From VGNY01 sp964549635 (GTDB lineage: Bacteria; Chloroflexota; Dehalococcoidia; GIF9; UBA5629), in assembly GCA_964549635.1 (NCBI GenBank), contig CAZJVJ010000005.1, positions 1 through 64,000 on the forward strand: 64,000 nucleotides of DNA, in the 5' to 3' direction. The notes beneath the pieces were generated by a model, which had not been told where the DNA came from, ran no database searches, and was given only the letters and a program-made list of their open reading frames with translations. This document shows positions 58,983-64,000 of this stretch, piece by piece. Position 1 is the stretch's first letter. Every line of letters starts with the position of its first letter. The translations under genes were made by a program, and so were the position numbers.

Positions 58983-59531
58983 ATGCAGCTAGGGTTCTTC
59001 ATTGACCAGTCTAGATGCACAGGGTGTCATGCTTGCACCGTCGCTTGCAAGGACTGGCATAATATACCAGCCGGGCCGGTGAACTGGCGCTGGCTGGTAA
59101 CGGTTGAGAACGGCAAGTATCCGGAGGTGTTCGTCGCCTATCTTTCGCTCTCTTGCCTGCATTGTGCCCAACCTGGGTGTATGGAAATCTGCCCTGTTGA
59201 TGCCATCACTAAACGGCATGAAGACGGCATTGTAGTGGTGGATTGGGAAGCCTGTCTGGGTAAGGAAGCATGTGGTAAGTGTAAAGAGGCATGTCCCTAT
59301 GGGGCACCGCAGTTTAATGCTGATAAGGATTCTAGGATGGAGATGTGCCATATGTGCGTGGGCAGATGGCGGGAAGGCAGAAAGCCTATTTGCGTCGAGG
59401 CCTGCCCCATGCGTGCCTTAGATGCTGGTCCACTTGATGAGATGGAAGCCAGGTATGGGGTGTGCAAAAAGGTGCCTGGGTTTATTTATGATGGGAAGAT
59501 TAAGCCCTCAGTGGTCCTAAAGCCGAAATAA
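58983..59531 (+). CDS. Four-cluster ferredoxin subunit (DmsB-like)
   Basis: A 182-residue electron-transfer subunit with four cysteine groups: CTGCHACTVAC (residues 12-22), CLHCAQPGCMEIC (near 58-70), CLGKEACGKCKEAC (near 91-104) and CHMCVGRWREGRKPICVEAC (near 120-139). It passes electrons to or from the preceding DmsA-like subunit, 5 bases upstream. No membrane anchor gene follows, so the enzyme may use soluble donors. Confidence 0.93.
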   Translation: MQLGFFIDQSRCTGCHACTVACKDWHNIPAGPVNWRWLVTVENGKYPEVFVAYLSLSCLHCAQPGCMEICPVDAITKRHEDGIVVVDWEACLGKEACGKCKEACPYGAPQFNADKDSRMEMCHMCVGRWREGRKPICVEACPMRALDAGPLDEMEARYGVCKKVPGFIYDGKIKPSVVLKPK

Positions 59532-59670
59532 CCAGCGCCGTTAAGGTAATTTTATCTTCGGGCCATGTTCCACTTGGTTAGTTAGCAGACAGATCACGGC
59601 ACAATGGTGTGTTTTTTTTGAATAGGTGGCACTTTAACGATAATACTGGTTTTTTGATATTATAATTCAA

Positions 59671-60294
59671 ATGAACATCAGAAATATTACCGACTTCGAA
59701 GTTTCCAGGCTATATCGTAAGGCTCTTATCCTATCTTATTTCACAGTGGGTTACAATGTGCTTGAGGGTGTGGTGTCGGTTTTTGCCGGGTGGCTGGCTA
59801 AAAGTATAGCCCTGGTCGGCTTTGGGCTAGATAGTTTTGTTGAATCCCTGTCAGGTGGCGTGATGGTCTGGAGGTTCAGCAAACAGGGAAAGCTGACGCA
59901 GCACGAAGAAGAGGCGGTCGAGAGAAGGGCGACCAGGCTGGTAGCCTTCACCTTTTTTATACTTGGTGCCTATGTCTTGTATGAGTCCATTGAAAAACTC
60001 GTGCTGCAGGAAACTCCGTCCCCTAGCATTATAGGGATTGTCATAGCTGTAATCTCCTGCATACTCATGCCGATTTTGTTTCGCATGAAGTACCAGACGG
60101 GCAAGTTATTAAATAGCAGGAGCCTGCTAGCTGACTCCAAACAAACGCTGGCCTGCTTTTTCTTGTCACTGGCCTTGCTTCTCGGGTTGGGGCTAAACTA
60201 CCTGTTCGGACTGTGGCAGGCAGACCCTGTCGTGGGTCTGATTATCGTTGCCTTCCTAGTAAGAGAGGGTTACGAGACACTGAAAGGTGAATAA
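59671..60294 (+). CDS. Cation transporter (CDF-like), without C-terminal cytoplasmic domain
   Basis: A 207-residue membrane protein with five or six predicted helices resembling the transmembrane part of cation diffusion facilitators: YNVLEGVVSVFAGWLAKSIALVGFGLDSFVESLSGGVMVW near residues 28-67 and SLLADSKQTLACFFLSLALLLGLG near 151-174, with the helix-2 Asp and helix-5 Asp kept. The C-terminal metal-sensing domain is missing. The substrate may be a divalent metal. It has no strong ribosome site. Confidence 0.75.
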   Translation: MNIRNITDFEVSRLYRKALILSYFTVGYNVLEGVVSVFAGWLAKSIALVGFGLDSFVESLSGGVMVWRFSKQGKLTQHEEEAVERRATRLVAFTFFILGAYVLYESIEKLVLQETPSPSIIGIVIAVISCILMPILFRMKYQTGKLLNSRSLLADSKQTLACFFLSLALLLGLGLNYLFGLWQADPVVGLIIVAFLVREGYETLKGE

Positions 60295-60353
60295 TGGCGT
60301 TACTCTATCGTACACCCTTTTTGTGGTCTAAGGCGTTGCAGTAACGCAGCCTA

Positions 60354-61147
60354 CTATTGCTTCAGAAACCCGTATATGATCAGGAACAGAGCCAGGTAAT
60401 AGGTGACCATTATTATGTAGTCGGCCGCTACCAGNNNNNNNNNNNNNNNNNNNNNNNNNNNNNNNNNNNNNNNNNNNNNNNNNNNNNNNNNNNNNNNNNN
60501 NNNNNNNNNNNNNNNNNNNNNNNNNNNNNNNNNNTCAGGAACAGAGCCAGGTAATAGGTGACCATTATTATGTAGTCGGCCGCTACCAGCGGCACAACAA
60601 ACTTGTTCATGGCTATGATTGAATCGGAGACGATGAAAGATACAGCACCATAGATGGTGAACATATTTTTTGCAGCTCTGAATGCTGCAAAGATGGCCAT
60701 CAAGGTTATAGCGGTTATGTAGGTGTAGACCGGGACTGCCATCTCTTTGAGCCATGGTGTCAAAACAATAGCCATCCCCAGGCCGTAAAGGGAAATGATG
60801 ACAATTAAGGGTATTCTGGACCTCTGCACCTTGAAGTCCCGGGAAAAAGTTATTATGAACACTATATGTGCGATCAGGAACAGCCCCAGCCCCAGTATGA
60901 AAGACATCTCTAGTGGTAGTTCCAGTGCCATATCAGCGGCGGCACAGAGCAAAAGCGAGGCAAAGAGCAGCTTACCTCTTATGCCACTGATTGCTATCAA
61001 TGCCAGTGCTGCCAGGCTTAGCGCCGGTACTGCTTTTATGAAGAAGTCACCAGGGTATGGTTTGAGCGGTGTCAGGGCTAGGAAAAGAGCGGCGAAAGCT
61101 CCGAAGACGCAGAGCAGAGTTTTTTGTGCAGTTGTCATTTCATTCAC
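60354..61147 (-). CDS. YhhN family protein (lysoplasmalogenase-like), split by assembly gap
   Basis: An integral membrane protein with about eight helices, of the YhhN/TMEM86 family (lysoplasmalogenase in eukaryotes). ATG 61147 starts MNEMTTAQKTLLCVFGAFAALF; family features include LCAAADMALEL and GAVSFIVSDSIIAMNKFV. The reading frame is interrupted by 100 N, but the 55 bases on both sides of the gap are identical; merging them gives an intact 212-residue protein ending LALFLIIYGFLKQ. So it is a normal gene, not a pseudogene. Confidence 0.8.
60435..60534. other. Assembly gap of 100 N
   Basis: A run of exactly 100 N, the usual placeholder for a gap of unknown size. The 55 bases before it (60380-60434) and after it (60535-60589) are identical. 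It is therefore probably a join of overlapping contigs with no missing bases. Confidence 0.97.
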
Positions 61148-61409
61148 CTTCTTATTTATTCAAAGTTGTCCCCATATTATAAGCCCTGTGTCAATACAGT
61201 GTGGAACCGCGGCTCGTGATTTACAATGCCCTGTCTTCGGTGCCAGGCTTTAGCCTCGTTATCTCTCAACCTCGTCCGAAATCGGAGATCTTAATAAGGT
61301 TATATTACAGGCGTATAAAAAGTACGGGCTATATTTCCTATCCGTTGGCAGTTATTTTATAATGCGTGCTGGCTAGTTCCTGGCGACTAAGAAACCGGGA
61401 GGGCAAATA

Positions 61410-61745
61410 ATGGACCTTAGACTATTGTCATTGTATTTCGTACTTGGTGGCACGATTGTGGCCCTGGTGACCTACTTCGGCAGTCAGGGAAAAGGTTTCC
61501 TCGCCGCCTTCGTGGCGTTCTTTCCCAGCGTCACCATCGTGACTTTAATCACCATATACCTTTCTGGTGGTGCTGGTGCCACAGTGTCATATTTCAAAGG
61601 CATGCTGCTTTTGATACCTGCCTGGCTGCTGTATGCTGTGGCCATGATATTCATCCTGCCCAAATGGGGGCTGGTGCCGTCTATCTTCGCCGGTATAGTC
61701 ATTTATGTAGTTGCCGCTGTGATAACCATGCGGCTGGCCCAGTAG
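61410..61745 (+). CDS. Small integral membrane protein, DUF3147/GlpM-like
   Basis: A 111-residue protein of four hydrophobic helices. The pattern GGTIVALVTYFGSQGKGFLAAFVAFFPSVTIVTLITIYLSGG resembles GlpM/DUF3147 proteins, which share a GxxAxxPxxx core in the second helix. Function unknown. GGGAGGG lies 6-7 bases before the ATG. The next gene begins 38 bases downstream on the same strand. Confidence 0.65.
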   Translation: MDLRLLSLYFVLGGTIVALVTYFGSQGKGFLAAFVAFFPSVTIVTLITIYLSGGAGATVSYFKGMLLLIPAWLLYAVAMIFILPKWGLVPSIFAGIVIYVVAAVITMRLAQ

Positions 61746-61783
61746 TGGACTCTCGGTCGAATCTAAATATGGATGATTGAGCG

Positions 61784-62554
61784 ATGGATATGAAAGCAAA
61801 GGAAAAATTCAGCCGGCTGTGGAAAAAGTATTTCAATGGTGCCGAGCTTCCCATTACCTTTTACTATACTGATGAGGTTGGCCATGCCAGACTGATCAGC
61901 CCTACTGCAGCGCACCGTTGCGTAATTCGTGACCTGGCGATGGTGAGGAAGGGCAACCCCATCTGCTACGATGCGGATTCAGTGGGCTGCTTTGGCGGGA
62001 GGCGGTACCTTGGTTTTGCTCCCGATATCACACCAGAGTTCGAGGAGTTCTTTTCCTGTTTCCTGTCCTGTGGCATTCCGGGCAAGCTCCAAGGCGAGCG
62101 ATATAAAAAGACCCCGGAGCTGGTCAGGGAGGGGTTGAAGTACTGGCCTGTTTTTAAAGCGCCAGGCCGGTTCATAGTGTTCAAGAGGTGGGATGAGCTT
62201 GTGGAGTCAGACAGTCCGGAAGTTGTCATCTTCTTTGTTCGGCCTGATGTGCTTGCCGGGCTTTTCACGCTCACTAACTTTGATGAAACCGAGCCGAACG
62301 GGGTATTTACCCCATTCTGTGCTGGTTGTGCCTCGATTGTCCAGTACCCCTATCTTGAGGGAAAGTCTGAGCGTCCTCGGGGGGTCATCGGCATGTTCGA
62401 TATCTCCGCTCGCCCGTATATTCCCAGTGATACACTCACTTTTTCCGTACCAATGACCAAATTTACCCGGATGGTCGACAATACGGAGGAGAGCTTTCTC
62501 ATTACGGGTTCGTGGAAAAGGTTGCAGAAGAGGATATGCCAGGACAAGTGCTAA
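61784..62554 (+). CDS. DUF169 family protein
   Basis: A 256-residue DUF169 protein. The family pattern is visible in RCVIRDLAMVRKGNPICYDADSVGCFGGRRYLGF (about 45-78), PVFKAPGRFIVFKRWDELVESDSPEVVIFFVRPDVLAGLFTL (about 121-162) and PFCAGCASIVQYPYLE near 178-193. Cysteines are conserved in both halves, consistent with metal binding. Role unknown, but frequent in strict anaerobes. Its stop overlaps the stop of the convergent ComM-type gene by four bases. Confidence 0.85.
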   Translation: MDMKAKEKFSRLWKKYFNGAELPITFYYTDEVGHARLISPTAAHRCVIRDLAMVRKGNPICYDADSVGCFGGRRYLGFAPDITPEFEEFFSCFLSCGIPGKLQGERYKKTPELVREGLKYWPVFKAPGRFIVFKRWDELVESDSPEVVIFFVRPDVLAGLFTLTNFDETEPNGVFTPFCAGCASIVQYPYLEGKSERPRGVIGMFDISARPYIPSDTLTFSVPMTKFTRMVDNTEESFLITGSWKRLQKRICQDKC

Positions 62555-64000
62555 GTTGTGCCTCTCTGGCGGTATTGGAGGGCTTCGGCGAGGTGGTTGG
62601 CTCTGATGGTGTCTGCGCTATCGAGATCGGAGATAGTGCGGGCGAGTTTGAGGACGCGGTGGAAGGCACGGGCCGTAAGGTGGAGCTGTTTCATGGCTGT
62701 ACGCAGCAGGCTCTGAGCCGACGGCTCCAGACGGCAGAATTCTTTAACTTCAACAGGTGTCATTTCAGCGTTGGAGGTTAGTTTAGTGCCTTCAAAACGC
62801 TTCTGCTGGATTTGTCTGGCAAGCTCAACCCGGTTGCGGACTTTCTCCGAGCTTTCACCTAAAGTGTCATTGGTCAGCTTTTCGTACTCAATGCGGGGCA
62901 CCTCGATGAAGATATCTATACGGTCGAGGAGCGGGCCGCTCAGTCGCTTCTGATAGCGTGAGATCTCACCGGACGTGCATTTGCATTCTTTGACAGCGTC
63001 ACCATAATAGCCGCAGGGGCATGGATTCATGGCAGCTACCAGCATGAAGCTGGCAGGGAAGGTGACACTGCCCTGTGCACGACTGATGGTGATAACCTTG
63101 TCCTCAATCGGCTGGCGTAATGATTCCAGCGCCATGTGGCTGAATTCGGGGAGCTCATCAAGGAAAAGCACACCACGGTGGCTCAGGCTTATCTCACCGG
63201 GACGAGGCCAGTGGCCACCGCCGACCAGTCCGGCGTGGGAGATGGTGTAATGGGGTGAGCGGAAGGGGCGCTGATTTATAAGTGGCGTGTCTTGAGATAG
63301 TAGCCCGCAGACGCTGTAAATTTTAGTCACCTCCAGGGCCTCAGCCAGTGTCATGTTCGGCATAATCAAGGGTAGTGCCCGTGCCAGCATGGTCTTACCA
63401 CTGCCAGGAGGTCCTGACATTAGGATGTTGTGTCCACCAGCAGCGGCTACCTCCAGGGCACGTTTGGCGTGTTCCTGCCCTTTGATGTGTGCCAGGTCAA
63501 CATGCGGAAGGTCTGTGGCAATATCCCTCCAGTCTCTATCCGGCTGGTACTGCGGTATTGATATCTCGCCACGCAGGTGGCTGACCAGCTGCGCCAACGT
63601 TATAGCCGGTATGACCCTGATGCCATCGAGTAGCGAAGCCTCATTGGCGTCATTGGCCGGGACGAAGACCTGTGTAATACCCTTTTCGCGGGCCAGGGCT
63701 ACCATCGGCAGGATGCCATGGGTATGACGTAGACTACCATCCAGTGAAAGTTCACCGAGGAATAGCGTATTGGACACGTCGGCATATACCTGCCCCGAAC
63801 TGAGCAATATGCCAATGGCGATGGGTAAATCATAAGCCGGGCCAGCTTTCTTAAGGTCGGCTGGAGCCAGATTGACCGTAATCCGTCTGCCAGGGAAGGT
63901 GCAACCGGAGTTGCGGATGGCTGCGCGCACTCTTTCTCTGGACTCCTGTACCGCAGTGTCTGGCAGACCAACGATGGTGAAGGATGGAAGCCCCGCAGAA
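62551..64000 (-). CDS. comM: YifB/ComM-family Mg chelatase-like ATPase (5' end outside window)
   Basis: The frame stays open to the window edge (it reads GLPSFTIVGLPDTAVQESRERVRAA before position 63930), so the N terminus is missing. The visible 483 residues hold the Lon-like substrate domain (LAPADLKKAGPAYDLPIAIGIL), the AAA+ part with Walker A SGPPGSGKTML, Walker B GVLFLDELPEFS, the CPCGYYGD...CKC zinc-like loop, sensor SGPLLDRIDIFIEVP, and the C-terminal lid. ComM-type helicases promote branch migration in natural transformation. Companion comF lies at 5210. Confidence 0.93.
   Translation of the reverse strand, partial: SAGLPSFTIVGLPDTAVQESRERVRAAIRNSGCTFPGRRITVNLAPADLKKAGPAYDLPIAIGILLSSGQVYADVSNTLFLGELSLDGSLRHTHGILPMVALAREKGITQVFVPANDANEASLLDGIRVIPAITLAQLVSHLRGEISIPQYQPDRDWRDIATDLPHVDLAHIKGQEHAKRALEVAAAGGHNILMSGPPGSGKTMLARALPLIMPNMTLAEALEVTKIYSVCGLLSQDTPLINQRPFRSPHYTISHAGLVGGGHWPRPGEISLSHRGVLFLDELPEFSHMALESLRQPIEDKVITISRAQGSVTFPASFMLVAAMNPCPCGYYGDAVKECKCTSGEISRYQKRLSGPLLDRIDIFIEVPRIEYEKLTNDTLGESSEKVRNRVELARQIQQKRFEGTKLTSNAEMTPVEVKEFCRLEPSAQSLLRTAMKQLHLTARAFHRVLKLARTISDLDSADTIRANHLAEALQYRQRGTT

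Noticed and set aside
60357..60554. Short open frames reading through the N run
   Set aside because: They are made of placeholder bases and are not evidence of genes. The YhhN frame on the minus strand is the real one.
60380..60589. A direct repeat of 55 bases separated by 100 bases, as a biological repeat
   Set aside because: The spacer is all N, and the copy ends exactly at the N borders. A contig overlap is the simpler explanation.

Overview
The window looks like a scaffold from an anaerobic bacterium of the class Dehalococcoidia (phylum Chloroflexota), probably from a metagenome or draft genome. The grounds are the gene content and order as I recall them for that group: a 16S rRNA gene with no 23S or 5S genes after it, a thr-tyr-thr tRNA cluster ahead of tuf, a split transketolase, many Fe-S and CCG-domain redox proteins, frequent GTG and TTG starts, and several lineage-type small hypothetical proteins. 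No search could be run, so this placement is inference. A 100-N gap at 60435-60534 is flanked on both sides by the same 55 bases, so it joins two assembled contigs.

Layout. 1-46 is the 3' end of 16S rRNA. 233-8617 holds molybdenum-cofactor genes (mobA, moeA), a DUF362-like gene, acylphosphatase, a radical-SAM protein, comF, the hibernation factor, a macro-domain protein, a DNA repair methyltransferase and a crotonase. 8607-13152 holds dnaE, a membrane protein and an FmdB zinc ribbon. 13153-14814 is a graveyard with a decayed C45-type acyltransferase/hydrolase. 14815-23525 is a housekeeping run: Lon-like protease, nadE, recA, recX, rny, ymdB, PHP phosphoesterase. 23553-26620 encodes a membrane-bound Hdr/EMO-like Fe-S oxidoreductase and a CCG partner. 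26675-33551 has pilT, a membrane EEP protein, tRNA-Asn, an amidohydrolase, thpR and a two-gene transketolase.

33601-34475 is the most unusual locus. A C_GCAxxG_C_C redox domain is fused to a glutaredoxin-like Uxx-star domain, and the gene reads correctly only if two in-frame UGA codons are selenocysteine. Each UGA is followed by a bacterial-type SECIS-like hairpin. The leader carries a TTGACA promoter and a triple repeat able to form mutually exclusive hairpins.

34572-35660 is a minus-strand operon of a coiled-coil protein and six tRNAs. It diverges from the plus-strand thr-tyr-thr-tuf-rpmG-secE-nusG-rplKAJL block (36000-40912), which contains an L10 leader/attenuator and an unusual long L7/L12 reading frame. 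41199-45771 has a TIGR04076 protein, an amidase, a GAF histidine kinase, two receiver-only response regulators and a cyclic-nucleotide-binding protein.

46195-59531 is a long plus-strand redox region. It has a molybdopterin oxidoreductase that resembles NAD-linked formate dehydrogenase but lacks the Cys/Sec active site, a NuoE-like subunit, a NuoF-GltD fusion, metV and metF (methyl branch of the Wood-Ljungdahl pathway), an AcuC-like deacetylase, a CCG protein, a cupin, and a cytoplasmic DMSO-reductase-family enzyme with its four-cluster ferredoxin. MobA and MoeA at the start of the window would help supply the cofactor for both molybdoenzymes. The last part (59671-64000) encodes a CDF transporter, a YhhN protein broken by the assembly gap, a small membrane protein, a DUF169 protein and a 5'-truncated ComM-type ATPase.
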